DNA from: RAM1 sp050247515
GTDB taxonomy: Bacteria; Pseudomonadota; Gammaproteobacteria; Burkholderiales; Burkholderiaceae_C
Assembly (NCBI GenBank): GCA_050247515.1
Contig: JBFWUB010000025.1
Span: forward strand, 1-64,000
Direction: 5' to 3'
DNA length: 64,000 nt
Made by a program: the position numbers and the translations under genes. The notes under the pieces were generated by a model. The model ran no database searches and had not been told where the DNA came from. It worked only from the letters and a program-made list of their open reading frames with translations. Each line of letters begins with the position of its first letter. Positions within the stretch are counted from its first letter, which is position 1. Of the stretch, positions 24,583 through 33,761 are shown piece after piece.

Positions 24583-25525
24583 ACTCCAGATACCTTTGTG
24601 CGTCGAGTGCTGCCATACAGCCGGTGCCGGCGCTGGTGATGGCCTGGCGGTACACGTGGTCCTGCACGTCGCCGGCGGCAAAAACGCCAGGAACACTCGT
24701 CATGGTCGCGAAGCCCTTCAGGCCGCTTTGCGTGACGATGTAGCTATTCTCCATGGCCAGCTGGCCGTTGAAGATGTCGGTGTTGGGGGCATGGCCGATG
24801 GCGATGAAGCAGCCCTTGAGCGTCAGGTCTTCGGTGACGCCGGTTTGTGTGTGCTTCAGCCGCACGCCCGTCACCCCGGTGGCGTCGCCCAGGACCTCGT
24901 CCAGCGTCTGGAAGAGCTTGAGCTCGATCTTGCCGGCCTTGACCTTTTCCATGACCTTGTCGATCAGGATGGGTTCGGCCTTGAACTTGTCGCGCCGGTG
25001 CACCAGGTACACCTTGCTGGCGATGTTGGACAGGTACAGGGCCTCTTCCACTGCCGTATTGCCCCCGCCAATGACGCAGCAGACCTGGTCCCGATAGAAA
25101 AAGCCGTCGCAGGTGGCGCAACCCGACACGCCCTTGCCCATGAAAGCGGTTTCCGACGGCAGGCCCAGGTACTTGGCCGAAGCGCCCGTGGCAATGATCA
25201 ACGAATCGCAGGTGTATTCGCCGCTGTCTCCCTTGAGCGTGAACGGGCGTTTGCTGAAGTCCACCGCATTGATGTGGTCGAAGACGATCTCGGTCTTGAA
25301 GCGTTCGGCATGCTCCAGAAACCGCTGCATCAGTTCAGGGCCCTGAACCCCATGCACGTCGGCGGGCCAGTTGTCTACCTCGGTGGTGGTCATGAGCTGG
25401 CCGCCCTGGGCGATACCGGTGACCAGCACCGGATTGAGGTTGGCGCGCGCTGCATAGACAGCGGCGGTGTAGCCGGCGGGGCCGGAACCGAGGATCAGGA
25501 CTTTGGCGTGCTTGGTATTGGGCAT
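24563..25525 (-). CDS. trxB: thioredoxin-disulfide reductase
   Basis: 320 residues from the ATG at 25523-25525 (MPNTKHAKVLILGSGPAGYT); a 20-residue longer frame is less likely. The FAD motif GSGPAGYTAAVYAARA is at about 13-28, the redox-active CATC is at C136-C139, and the NADPH motif GGGNTAVEEALYLSNIA follows. It reduces thioredoxin with NADPH in the cytoplasm. The final residues (LESTPEAA) are supplied by a repetitive element that carries the stop codon. It is divergent from a Crp/Fnr regulator. Confidence 0.96.
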   Translation of the reverse strand: MPNTKHAKVLILGSGPAGYTAAVYAARANLNPVLVTGIAQGGQLMTTTEVDNWPADVHGVQGPELMQRFLEHAERFKTEIVFDHINAVDFSKRPFTLKGDSGEYTCDSLIIATGASAKYLGLPSETAFMGKGVSGCATCDGFFYRDQVCCVIGGGNTAVEEALYLSNIASKVYLVHRRDKFKAEPILIDKVMEKVKAGKIELKLFQTLDEVLGDATGVTGVRLKHTQTGVTEDLTLKGCFIAIGHAPNTDIFNGQLAMENSYIVTQSGLKGFATMTSVPGVFAAGDVQDHVYRQAITSAGTGCMAALDAQRYLESTPEAA

Positions 25526-25579
25526 GGTAAATACTTGTGTGGAAAACGCCACAGCTCGGTGTACAGTTTGGGGACGAGG

Positions 25580-25600
25580 GCGCAAGTATCAAGCTTGCGC
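25580..25600. promoter_or_regulatory. inverted repeat in the trxB / Crp-Fnr intergenic region
   Basis: GCGCAAG-TATCAAG-CTTGCGC is a 7-bp perfect inverted repeat with a 7-base spacer, about 55 bp upstream of trxB and 80 bp upstream of the regulator gene. It could be an operator or a leader hairpin of either transcript. Confidence 0.35.
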
Positions 25601-25613
25601 GGCTGGCAGGTGC

Positions 25614-25642
25614 TTGGCAATTTCAATCTGTGCCATTGTAAG
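25614..25642 (+). promoter_or_regulatory. candidate sigma-70 promoter for the Crp/Fnr regulator
   Basis: TTGGCA (25614-25619), 17-base spacer, TGTAAG (25637-25642), about 38 bp before the ATG. The -35 matches five of six consensus bases, the -10 four of six. Confidence 0.45.
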
Positions 25643-25680
25643 AACCCACATAGTCTGGGCCACCCGAAGGGAAATTGAGA

Positions 25681-26355
25681 ATGTCGATGCTGTCGAATCT
25701 GGAACTGATACGCCGGGTGCCGCTGTTTGCGCTGCTGACGGCGGGGCAGGCGGAGGCGGTTGCTGAGGCGGTGGTCAAACGCCGTTTCAAGCGGGGCGAA
25801 GTCATTGTCGAACAGGGCGAGAAGTCCAACACCCTTTTTATCATTCTGACTGGCCGGGTGCGCGTCGTGACGTCCGACAAGCGCGGGCGCGAGGTGATCC
25901 TGGCGACGCTGCAGCCGGGCGACTACATCGGCGAGATGAGCCTGATCGACAACGAGCCGCATTCGGCCAACTGTCGCGCCGAAGTGCAGACCGACATGCT
26001 GGTGCTGGGCAGGGCCGAATTTGCCCGCTGCCTGCCTGAAAACAGCTCCATGGCCTACGCCATCATGAAGGGGCTGGTGCAGCGCCTGCGCCAGGCTGAC
26101 CGCAAGATCGAATCGCTGGCACTGATGGACGTGTATGGCCGCGTGGCCCGCGCGCTGCTTGAATTTGCGGTGCCCGACCGCGACGGTGAAATGACCATCC
26201 GCGACAAGATTTCGCGCCAGGACATCGCCAAGATGGTGGGCGCTTCGCGCGAAATGGTCAGCCGGGTCATGAAAGACCTGGAGGACCGCGGCTTCATTGA
26301 AACCCGTGCCGACGGATCCATGCTGATCAAGGACCGGCTGACCACGCTGGGCTGA
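25681..26355 (+). CDS. Crp/Fnr-family transcriptional regulator
   Basis: 224 residues from the ATG at 25681, with AAGGGA upstream. Residues ~15-125 form a cyclic-nucleotide-binding beta barrel; the phosphate-binding cassette reads GEMSLIDNEPHSANCRA, close to but not the same as the cAMP-binding consensus. A long dimer helix follows and the helix-turn-helix is SRQDIAKMVGASREMVSRVMKDLEDRG (in overlapping pieces) near 178-205. No N-terminal Cys cluster is present, so it is not an oxygen-sensing Fnr. It resembles betaproteobacterial Clp-like/CRP proteins. Its ligand and regulon are unknown; trxB is an obvious candidate target. Confidence 0.9.
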   Translation: MSMLSNLELIRRVPLFALLTAGQAEAVAEAVVKRRFKRGEVIVEQGEKSNTLFIILTGRVRVVTSDKRGREVILATLQPGDYIGEMSLIDNEPHSANCRAEVQTDMLVLGRAEFARCLPENSSMAYAIMKGLVQRLRQADRKIESLALMDVYGRVARALLEFAVPDRDGEMTIRDKISRQDIAKMVGASREMVSRVMKDLEDRGFIETRADGSMLIKDRLTTLG

Positions 26356-26420
26356 GCTTCGCGTGCCGGCCTTCACGGGCCGCGGGCCGGCCGCTGCTGC
26401 GTTAAGCTAGCGCGGCTGCC

Positions 26421-28751
26421 ATGACTTACTCGCTCAATACACTGAACACCCCTCGCGGCGAGGCCGCTTCGCCACGCGCGGGCGTAGCCCGCTTTGCCCA
26501 TGAGATCGCCCTGGTGCTGGGGCTGGTGGCGCTGGTGTTCTGGCTGCTGGCGCTGGTCAGTCACTCCGCCCAGGATGCCGCCTGGTCCACCACCGGCGCG
26601 GGTGGGGCCATCCGCAACTGGGGTGGCCGTCTGGGTGCGTGGCTGGCCGATCTGAGTTATTTCACGCTGGGATTTTCCGTCTGGTGGTGCTTTGCCGCGG
26701 GTGTGCGGGCCTGGATGGCCACGCTGGCGCGCTGGATGCGCGGCAATGCGCCGGCGCCCATCGTGCAGCCGCCGCGGTTCAGCCGCACGCGCACAGCTTT
26801 CTGGCTCGGGCTGGCGGTCCTGCTGTGCGCCAGCACCGCGCTGGAATGGTCACGTCTGTACCGCTTTGAGCCGCGCCTGCCGGGCCATGCGGGGGGCGCC
26901 TTGGGCTACCTGACCGGCCCCACCGGCGTGCAGTGGCTGGGCTTCACCGGCTCAGGCCTGGTTTTCATTGCGCTGACGGTGCTGGGCGCGGCGCTGGTCT
27001 TCCGGTTCTCATGGAGTCACACGGCCGAGCGCCTGGGCGCGTGGATTGACGGCTTCATTGAGTCGCGCCGTGAAAAGCGCGAGGTGGCGCAGGATCTGGC
27101 CGTGGGCCAGCGTGCGGCCCGCGAACGCGAGGAAATTGTCCTTGAGGAGCGCACCGAGATCGAAGAGCATCACCCCACGCCGTTGATGATCGAGCCGGTG
27201 CTGGTGGACTTGCCCAAAAGCGAGCGCGTGGCCAAGGAGCGGCAAAAGCCGTTGTTCACCGAACTTCCCGACAGCAAGCTGCCCCAGGTGGACCTGCTGG
27301 ACGGCCCGCAGGCCCGCCAGGAAACCGTGTCGCCCGAAACGCTGGAAATGACCAGCCGGATGATCGAGAAAAAGCTCAAGGATTTTGGCGTGGAAGTGCG
27401 CGTGGTGCTGGCCCAGCCCGGCCCGGTGATCACGCGCTACGAGATCGAGCCGGCCACCGGGGTCAAGGGCTCGCAGATCGTCGGCCTGGCCAAGGACCTG
27501 GCGCGCTCGCTGAGCCTGGTATCGATCCGCGTGGTGGAAACCATCCCCGGCAAGAACTACATGGCGCTGGAACTGCCCAACGCCAAGCGCCAGAGCATCC
27601 GCCTGAGTGAAATCCTGGGCTCGCAGATCTACAACGAAGGCAAGTCCCTGCTCACCATGGGTCTTGGCAAGGACATCATCGGCAACCCGGTGGTGGCTGA
27701 CCTGGCCAAGATGCCGCACGTCCTGGTGGCCGGTACCACCGGCTCCGGCAAGTCGGTGGGCATCAATGCCATGATCCTGAGCCTGCTGTACAAGGCGGAG
27801 GCGCGCGATGTGCGCCTGCTCATGATCGACCCCAAGATGCTGGAAATGTCGGTGTACGAAGGCATCCCGCACCTGCTGGCGCCCGTGGTCACCGACATGA
27901 AGCAGGCCGCGCACGGGCTGAACTGGTGCGTGGCCGAAATGGAGCGGCGCTACAAGCTCATGAGCAAGCTGGGCGTGCGCAACCTGGGCGGCTACAACAA
28001 CAAGATCGACGAAGCCAAGGCCCGCGAGGAATTCATCTACAACCCGTTCAGCCTCACGCCTGACAGCCCGGAGCCACTGGAGCGCCTGCCGCACATTGTG
28101 GTGGTGATCGACGAACTGGCCGACCTGATGATGGTGGTGGGCAAGAAGATCGAGGAACTGATCGCCCGCCTGGCGCAAAAGGCGCGCGCGGCCGGCATCC
28201 ACCTGATCCTGGCCACCCAGCGGCCCAGCGTGGACGTGATCACCGGCCTGATCAAGGCCAACATCCCGACGCGCATCGCGTTCCAGGTGTCCAGCAAGAT
28301 CGACAGCCGCACCATCCTGGACCAGATGGGCGCCGAGGCCCTGCTGGGCATGGGCGACATGCTCTACATGGCCAGTGGCACCGGGCTGCCGGTGCGGGTA
28401 CACGGTGCCTTTGTGAGCGACGAGGAAGTCCACCGCGTGGTGGCCTACTTGAAAGAGCAGGGGGGCGAGCCCAACTACATCGAAGGCGTGCTCGAAGGTG
28501 GCACCGTCGATGGTGAAGACGGCGACCTGCTGGGTGACGGCGGTGCCGGTGAAAAGGACCCGATGTACGACCAGGCGGTGGAAGTGGTGCTGAAAAACCG
28601 CAAAGCCAGCATCTCGCTGGTGCAGCGTCACCTGAAGATTGGTTACAACCGCGCGGCGCGCCTTGTGGAAGATATGGAAAAAGCCGGGTTGGTCAGCGCC
28701 ATGAGCGGCAGCGGCCAGCGCGAAATCCTGGTGCCTTCGCGCGCTGAATGA
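26421..28751 (+). CDS. ftsK: DNA translocase FtsK
   Basis: 776 residues. The N-terminal ~200 residues contain four membrane segments that anchor it at the septum. A short charged linker follows, then the RecA-like motor with Walker A GTTGSGKSVG near residue 437 and Walker B VVVIDELADLMMV. The C-terminal winged-helix gamma domain (AVEVVLKNRKASISLVQRHL...RAARLVEDMEKAG) reads KOPS sequences and activates XerCD at dif. The linker is short, as in SpoIIIE-like/FtsK proteins of many betaproteobacteria. lolA follows at once. Confidence 0.96.
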   Translation: MTYSLNTLNTPRGEAASPRAGVARFAHEIALVLGLVALVFWLLALVSHSAQDAAWSTTGAGGAIRNWGGRLGAWLADLSYFTLGFSVWWCFAAGVRAWMATLARWMRGNAPAPIVQPPRFSRTRTAFWLGLAVLLCASTALEWSRLYRFEPRLPGHAGGALGYLTGPTGVQWLGFTGSGLVFIALTVLGAALVFRFSWSHTAERLGAWIDGFIESRREKREVAQDLAVGQRAAREREEIVLEERTEIEEHHPTPLMIEPVLVDLPKSERVAKERQKPLFTELPDSKLPQVDLLDGPQARQETVSPETLEMTSRMIEKKLKDFGVEVRVVLAQPGPVITRYEIEPATGVKGSQIVGLAKDLARSLSLVSIRVVETIPGKNYMALELPNAKRQSIRLSEILGSQIYNEGKSLLTMGLGKDIIGNPVVADLAKMPHVLVAGTTGSGKSVGINAMILSLLYKAEARDVRLLMIDPKMLEMSVYEGIPHLLAPVVTDMKQAAHGLNWCVAEMERRYKLMSKLGVRNLGGYNNKIDEAKAREEFIYNPFSLTPDSPEPLERLPHIVVVIDELADLMMVVGKKIEELIARLAQKARAAGIHLILATQRPSVDVITGLIKANIPTRIAFQVSSKIDSRTILDQMGAEALLGMGDMLYMASGTGLPVRVHGAFVSDEEVHRVVAYLKEQGGEPNYIEGVLEGGTVDGEDGDLLGDGGAGEKDPMYDQAVEVVLKNRKASISLVQRHLKIGYNRAARLVEDMEKAGLVSAMSGSGQREILVPSRAE

Positions 28752-28765
28752 AACGGGGCAGACCG

Positions 28766-29398
28766 ATGAAAAAACAATGGGTATTGGCCATGCTGGCTGC
28801 CTGGGCTGCGGCCGCCGGTGCCGCGGGAATGGACAGCCTGGAGGCATTCGTCAAGGGCGCCAGAAGCGGCAAGGCCGAATTCACCCAGGTGGTGACGTCG
28901 CCCGCGCGCGACGGCCAGGCTGCGCGCACCAAGACATCCAGCGGCACATTTGAATTTTCCCGTCCCAACCGCTTTCGCTTCCACTACAAAAAGCCGTTCG
29001 AGCAGACCATCGTGGCCGACGGTCAGACCCTGTGGCTGCACGACGTGGACCTGAACCAGGTGACGGCACGCAAGCAGGCGGCCATCCTGGGCACCACGCC
29101 GGCCGCGCTGATTGCGGCCGCGCCTGACCTGAGCGCGCTGCAAAAAGACTTCACCCTGCAGCCCGCCGCCGACAAGGACGGCCTGCAATGGGTGCAGGCC
29201 ACGCCCAAGGCCAGGGATGGCCAGCTGCAGAACGTGCGCGTGGGGTTCAAGGGCACGGAGCTGGCCGCGCTGGAGATCCTGGACAGCTTCGGCCAGCGTT
29301 CGCTGCTGACCTTTGCCAACCTGCAGACCAACGTGACGCTGGCGCAGGACGCATTCCAGTTCAAGCCGCCCGCGGGCGCCGACGTGATCCGTCAGTAG
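28766..29398 (+). CDS. lolA: periplasmic lipoprotein chaperone LolA
   Basis: 210 residues from the ATG at 28766 (MKKQWVLAMLAAWAAAAGAAG), which gives a clean signal peptide; an ATG overlapping the ftsK stop would add six residues. The mature N-terminus SLEAFVKGARSGKAEFTQVV and GTFEFSRPNRFRFHYKKPF are conserved LolA strands. It carries lipoproteins from LolCDE to LolB across the periplasm. It lies in the widespread ftsK-lolA-rarA gene order. Confidence 0.95.
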   Translation: MKKQWVLAMLAAWAAAAGAAGMDSLEAFVKGARSGKAEFTQVVTSPARDGQAARTKTSSGTFEFSRPNRFRFHYKKPFEQTIVADGQTLWLHDVDLNQVTARKQAAILGTTPAALIAAAPDLSALQKDFTLQPAADKDGLQWVQATPKARDGQLQNVRVGFKGTELAALEILDSFGQRSLLTFANLQTNVTLAQDAFQFKPPAGADVIRQ

Positions 29399-29402
29399 GC
29401 AC

Positions 29403-30698
29403 TTGAGCGCGCGGCCTACGCCCCACCTGCCGCTGGCCGAGCGCCTGCGCCCCCGCACGCTGGGCGATGTCATCGGCCAGCAACATCTGCTGGGCCAGGG
29501 CATGCCGCTGCGCATTGCGTTTGAGTCCGGTCAGCCCCACAGCTGCATCCTCTGGGGCCCGCCGGGCGTGGGCAAGACCACCATCGCGCGGCTGATGGCC
29601 GATTCATTTGACGCGCAATTCATCACCATCAGCGCGGTGCTGGGCGGTGTGAAGGAGATCCGTGAGGCAGTGGACGCAGCCCAGCGCGCGCGCGACGGGC
29701 TGGAGCAGCGCCACACCATCGTGTTCGTGGACGAAGTGCACCGTTTCAACAAGAGTCAGCAGGACGCGTTTTTGCCTCATGTGGAAAGCGGCCTCTTCAC
29801 CTTCATCGGCGCCACCACCGAAAACCCGTCGTTTGAAGTCAACTCGGCCTTGCTGTCGCGCGCGGCGGTGTATGTACTGCAGCCCCTGGGCGAAGACGAC
29901 CTGGGCCAGATCGTGGCGCGCGCGCAGGCCATCGACGCCGTGCCGCCCGTGGAGCAAGCCGCGCTGCAGCGGCTGGTGGCCTATGCCGATGGCGATGCGC
30001 GGCGGCTGTTGAACACCCTGGAAACACTGGCGGTCTCCGCCCGCGCCGAGAAGCTGGGCGAAGTGACAGACGCCTGGCTGCTCAAGGTGCTTGGCGAGCG
30101 CATGCGCCGCTACGACAAGGGCGGCGAGCAGTTCTACGACACGATCAGCGCGCTGCACAAATCCGTGCGCGGCTCCGACCCCGATGCCGCGCTGTACTGG
30201 CTGGTGCGCATGCTGGACGGCGGCGCCGAGCCGCGCTACATGGCGCGCCGGCTGATCCGCATGGCCAGCGAAGACATCGGCCTGGCCGACCCGCGCGCGC
30301 TGCAGCTGGCGCTGGCGGCGGCCGACACCTATGAACGCCTGGGCACGCCCGAGGGTGAGCTGGCGCTGGCGCAATGCGTGATCTACCTGGCCGTGGCACC
30401 CAAGTCGAACGCCGTGTACAAGGCCTTCAATGAAGCGAAGGCGCTTGTCAAAAAGGACGGCACGCGGCCGGTGCCCATGCATCTGCGCAACGCACCCACG
30501 CAGCTGATGAAAGACCTGAACTACGGCAAGAACTACCGCTACGCCCATGACGAAGAGGGCGGCTTTGCCGCGGGCGAGTGCTATTGGCCTGACGGGATGG
30601 CGCCGCCCAGCTTCTACCGGCCGGTGGAACGGGGCCTGGAGATCCGCATTGCAGATAAGCTTCGCGAACTCAAGCGTCTCAATGATCAGCAAAACTAA
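29403..30698 (+). CDS. rarA: replication-associated recombination protein A (MgsA)
   Basis: 431 residues from a TTG at 29403, four bases after the lolA stop. The AAA+ motor has Walker A GPPGVGKTTIARLMA near 50-64 and Walker B VFVDEVHRFNKSQQDAF; sensor 1 is IGATTENPSFEVN. The C-terminal helical tetramerisation domain (DPDAALYWLVRML...SEDIGLADP) is complete. It acts at stalled forks with SSB and polymerase. Translation is likely coupled to lolA. Confidence 0.93.
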   Translation: MSARPTPHLPLAERLRPRTLGDVIGQQHLLGQGMPLRIAFESGQPHSCILWGPPGVGKTTIARLMADSFDAQFITISAVLGGVKEIREAVDAAQRARDGLEQRHTIVFVDEVHRFNKSQQDAFLPHVESGLFTFIGATTENPSFEVNSALLSRAAVYVLQPLGEDDLGQIVARAQAIDAVPPVEQAALQRLVAYADGDARRLLNTLETLAVSARAEKLGEVTDAWLLKVLGERMRRYDKGGEQFYDTISALHKSVRGSDPDAALYWLVRMLDGGAEPRYMARRLIRMASEDIGLADPRALQLALAAADTYERLGTPEGELALAQCVIYLAVAPKSNAVYKAFNEAKALVKKDGTRPVPMHLRNAPTQLMKDLNYGKNYRYAHDEEGGFAAGECYWPDGMAPPSFYRPVERGLEIRIADKLRELKRLNDQQN

Positions 30699-30797
30699 TC
30701 AAGAAAAAATCGCCCTGATGGGGTGATTCGTCAAGGGTAAACCCCCGTCAAACCCCCGTTTTTGTCAGCAGTACCCTTAGCTACAATCGCCTACACA

Positions 30798-30830
30798 AAC
30801 CCGCCCATGGAGCTGCTTGGCGGGTTTTTT
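30798..30830 (+). terminator. Rho-independent terminator in the livH leader
   Basis: AACCCGCC (30798-30805) pairs with GGCGGGTT (30819-30826), followed by six T. It lies 100 bp after rarA and 113 bp before livH. It may end the rarA transcript or, if the promoter is upstream, attenuate liv. The remaining gene-free stretch 30699-30942 holds a tandem AAACCCCCGT pair (30739 and 30750) and a TACAAT hexamer at 30782-30787 that could be a -10. Confidence 0.85.
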
Positions 30831-30942
30831 GCTAGATGACGGTTGCTGCCCACAAGGTGGTGTCTGTCACTCAACAAAAGGCCTGGCCAGGAAAACCTGG
30901 CTCAACCTGGCCACCCGGCCGGTACAAAAACGGAGAATTTCT

Positions 30943-31872
30943 ATGGAAATATTGCTGCAGCAGATCATCAACGGTCTGGTTCTCGGCAGCATGTACGCCT
31001 TGGTAGCGTTGGGCTACACCATGGTGTACGGCATCATCAACCTCATCAACTTCGCGCACGGTGAAGTCCTGATGGTCGGCGCGCTGACCAGCTGGACCAT
31101 CATTGGCCTGATGCAGGCGTCCATGCCGGGCGCGCCGGGCTGGGTGGTGCTGATCATCGCGATGCTGATCGCGTGCGTCGTCGCCGCCGCGCTGAATTTC
31201 GTGATTGAAAAGGTCGCCTACCGGCCGCTGCGCAACAGCCCCAAGCTTGCGCCCCTGATCACCGCCATCGGCATGTCCATCCTGCTGCAGACGCTGGCCA
31301 TGATCATCTGGAAGCCCAACTACAAGCCCTATCCCACGCTGCTGCCCGCCACCCCGTTTGAAGTGGGCGGCGCGGTGATCACCCCCACGCAGATCATGAT
31401 CCTGGGCCTGACGGCGGTGTCGCTGGCCCTGCTGATGTACCTGGTCAACTACACCCGACTGGGCCGCGCGATGCGCGCCACGGCGGAGAACCCCCGCGTG
31501 GCGGGTCTGATGGGCGTCAAGCCCGACATGGTGATCTCGGCCACCTTCATCATCGGCGCCATCCTGGCGACCATTGCCGGCGTGATGTACGCATCCAACT
31601 ACGGCACCGTGCAGCACACCATGGGCTTCCTGCCGGGGCTGAAGGCCTTCACGGCGGCGGTGTTCGGCGGCATCGGCAACCTGGCCGGCGCGGTGGTCGG
31701 CGGCATCCTGCTGGGCCTGATCGAGGCCATCGGCTCGGGCTACATCGGCACACTGACGGGCGGTGTGCTGGGCAGCCACTACTCCGACATCTTTGCGTTC
31801 ATTGTGCTGATCGTCATGCTCACGCTGCGCCCGTCGGGCCTGCTGGGCGAACGCGTGGCAGACCGCGCCTGA
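30943..31872 (+). CDS. livH: branched-chain amino acid ABC transporter permease LivH
   Basis: 309 residues from the ATG at 30943, with CGGAGA eight bases upstream; the frame upstream to 30817 is not conserved. It is a typical LivH with about eight membrane helices beginning LLQQIINGLVLGSMYALVAL, and the EAA-like loop RATAENPRVAGLMGVKPD. It forms the inner-membrane channel with LivM. The first gene of livHMGF. The substrate-binding protein LivK is not in this window, so specificity (Leu/Ile/Val, urea or another amide) cannot be fixed. Confidence 0.94.
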   Translation: MEILLQQIINGLVLGSMYALVALGYTMVYGIINLINFAHGEVLMVGALTSWTIIGLMQASMPGAPGWVVLIIAMLIACVVAAALNFVIEKVAYRPLRNSPKLAPLITAIGMSILLQTLAMIIWKPNYKPYPTLLPATPFEVGGAVITPTQIMILGLTAVSLALLMYLVNYTRLGRAMRATAENPRVAGLMGVKPDMVISATFIIGAILATIAGVMYASNYGTVQHTMGFLPGLKAFTAAVFGGIGNLAGAVVGGILLGLIEAIGSGYIGTLTGGVLGSHYSDIFAFIVLIVMLTLRPSGLLGERVADRA

Positions 31873-31885
31873 AGGAGAACAAGCC

Positions 31886-32965
31886 ATGCAAAAAAACAAA
31901 CTCTACGTCTTCCTGGCCGCGGCCGTGGGCCTGCTGATCCTGCCGCTGATCCTGCAATCCGCGGGCAATGCCTGGGTGCGCATCGCCGACATGGCGCTGC
32001 TGTACGTGCTGCTGGCCCTGGGCCTGAACATCGTGGTGGGCTACGCGGGCCTGCTGGACCTGGGCTTCGTGGCCTTCTTTGCGATCGGCGCCTACATGTT
32101 CGGCCTGATGGCGTCGCCGCACCTGACCGACAACTTCCCGTGGTTTGCGCAGATGTTCCCCAACGGGCTGCATTCACCGCTGTGGATCGTCATTCCACTG
32201 GGGGCGTTCCTCGCGGGGGTATTGGGCATCCTTCTGGGCGCGCCCACGCTCAAGCTGCGGGGTGACTACCTGGCCATCGTCACGCTGGGCTTTGGCGAAA
32301 TCATCCGCGTGTTCCTGAACAACCTGGACCACCCGGTCAACATCACCAACGGCCCCAAGGGCCTGGGCCAGATCGACTCCATCAAGTTCTTCGGCTTTGA
32401 CCTGGGCAAGAAGCACGAACTGTTCGGCTTTGAGATCGCCTCGGTCACCATGTACTACTACCTGTTCCTGGTGCTGGTGGTGGTCAGCGTGGTGATCTGC
32501 CACCGGCTGGAGCTGTCGCGCATCGGCCGCGCCTGGATGGCCATCCGCGAAGACGAAATCGCCGCCAAGGCCATGGGCATCAACACCCGCAACATGAAAC
32601 TGCTGGCCTTCGGCATGGGCGCCACCTTCGGCGGCGTGGCGGGCTCCATGTTCGCCGCGTTCCAGGGCTTTGTGTCGCCCGAATCGTTCAGCCTGATGGA
32701 GTCGGTGATGATCGTCGCCATGGTGGTGCTGGGCGGCATCGGCCACCTGCCGGGCGTGATCCTGGGCGCGGTGCTGCTGTCGGCCTTGCCGGAGGTGTTG
32801 CGCTACGTGGCTGGCCCGCTGCAGGCCATGACCGACGGCCGGCTCGACTCCGCCATCCTGCGCCAGCTGCTGATCGCGCTGGCCATGATCATCGTGATGC
32901 TGATGCGTCCGCGCGGCCTGTGGCCGGCGCCTGACCATGGCAAGTCGCTGCAGAACACCAAGTAA
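31886..32965 (+). CDS. livM: branched-chain amino acid ABC transporter permease LivM
   Basis: 359 residues with about nine membrane helices and the LivM signature NIVVGYAGLLDLGFVAFFAIG. The coupling-loop segment is AIREDEIAAKAMGINTRNMK. A good AAGGAGA ribosome-binding site precedes the ATG; spacing from livH is 13 bp. It pairs with LivH in the inner membrane. A loop of about 50 residues around HLTDNFPWFAQMFPNGLHSP between helices is periplasmic. Confidence 0.94.
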   Translation: MQKNKLYVFLAAAVGLLILPLILQSAGNAWVRIADMALLYVLLALGLNIVVGYAGLLDLGFVAFFAIGAYMFGLMASPHLTDNFPWFAQMFPNGLHSPLWIVIPLGAFLAGVLGILLGAPTLKLRGDYLAIVTLGFGEIIRVFLNNLDHPVNITNGPKGLGQIDSIKFFGFDLGKKHELFGFEIASVTMYYYLFLVLVVVSVVICHRLELSRIGRAWMAIREDEIAAKAMGINTRNMKLLAFGMGATFGGVAGSMFAAFQGFVSPESFSLMESVMIVAMVVLGGIGHLPGVILGAVLLSALPEVLRYVAGPLQAMTDGRLDSAILRQLLIALAMIIVMLMRPRGLWPAPDHGKSLQNTK

Positions 32966-32976
32966 AGGAGAGCGAC

Positions 32977-33747
32977 ATGGCAGAAACCGTACTGAAAGTC
33001 GCCGGTATTTCCAAACGCTTCGGTGGCCTGCAGGCCCTGAGCGATGTGGGCATCACCATTGAACGCGGCCAGGTCTATGGCCTGATTGGCCCCAACGGCG
33101 CGGGCAAGACCACGTTCTTCAACGTCATCACCGGGCTGTACACGCCCGACAGCGGCACCTTCGAGCTGGCCGGCAAGCCCTACCAGCCCACGGCGGTGCA
33201 CGAAGTGGCGAAGGCGGGCATTGCGCGCACGTTCCAGAACATCCGCCTGTTTGCCGAGATGACCGCGCTGGAAAACGTCATGGTCGGGCGGCACATCCGC
33301 ACCGGCTCGGGGCTGATCGGCGCCATCCTGCGCACGTCGGGCTTCAAGGCCGAGGAAGCCGGCATTGCCAAACGCGCCCAGGAACTGCTGGACTACGTGG
33401 GCATCGGCAAGTTTGCCGACTACAAGGCCCGCACGCTGAGCTACGGCGACCAGCGCCGCCTGGAAATCGCCCGCGCCCTGGCCACCGACCCGCAGCTGAT
33501 CGCGCTGGACGAACCCGCCGCCGGCATGAATGCCACGGAAAAGGTGCAGTTGCGTGGCCTGATCGACCAGATCCGCAACGACAACCGGACCATCCTGCTG
33601 ATTGAACACGACGTGAAACTGGTCATGGGCCTGTGCGACCGCGTGACGGTGCTGGACTACGGCAAGCAGATTGCTGAAGGCACGCCGCAAGACGTGCAGA
33701 AAAACGAAAAAGTCATCGAGGCCTACCTGGGCACCGGCGCCCACTGA
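32977..33747 (+). CDS. livG: branched-chain amino acid ABC transporter ATPase LivG
   Basis: 256 residues. Walker A is GPNGAGKTTFFN near 40-51, the ABC signature is LSYGDQRRLEIARAL and Walker B is LIALDEPAAGMN. LivG-type C-terminal segment YGKQIAEGTPQDVQ is present. It energises LivHM together with LivF. Strong AAAGGAGA ribosome-binding site 11 bp after livM. Confidence 0.95.
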   Translation: MAETVLKVAGISKRFGGLQALSDVGITIERGQVYGLIGPNGAGKTTFFNVITGLYTPDSGTFELAGKPYQPTAVHEVAKAGIARTFQNIRLFAEMTALENVMVGRHIRTGSGLIGAILRTSGFKAEEAGIAKRAQELLDYVGIGKFADYKARTLSYGDQRRLEIARALATDPQLIALDEPAAGMNATEKVQLRGLIDQIRNDNRTILLIEHDVKLVMGLCDRVTVLDYGKQIAEGTPQDVQKNEKVIEAYLGTGAH

Positions 33748-33761
33748 GCGGAGCAACAGCA

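Noticed and set aside
30699..30942. Possible small RNA or riboswitch in the livH leader
   Set aside because: Apart from the terminator and short tandem GC repeats, no conserved aptamer-like structure is recognisable.
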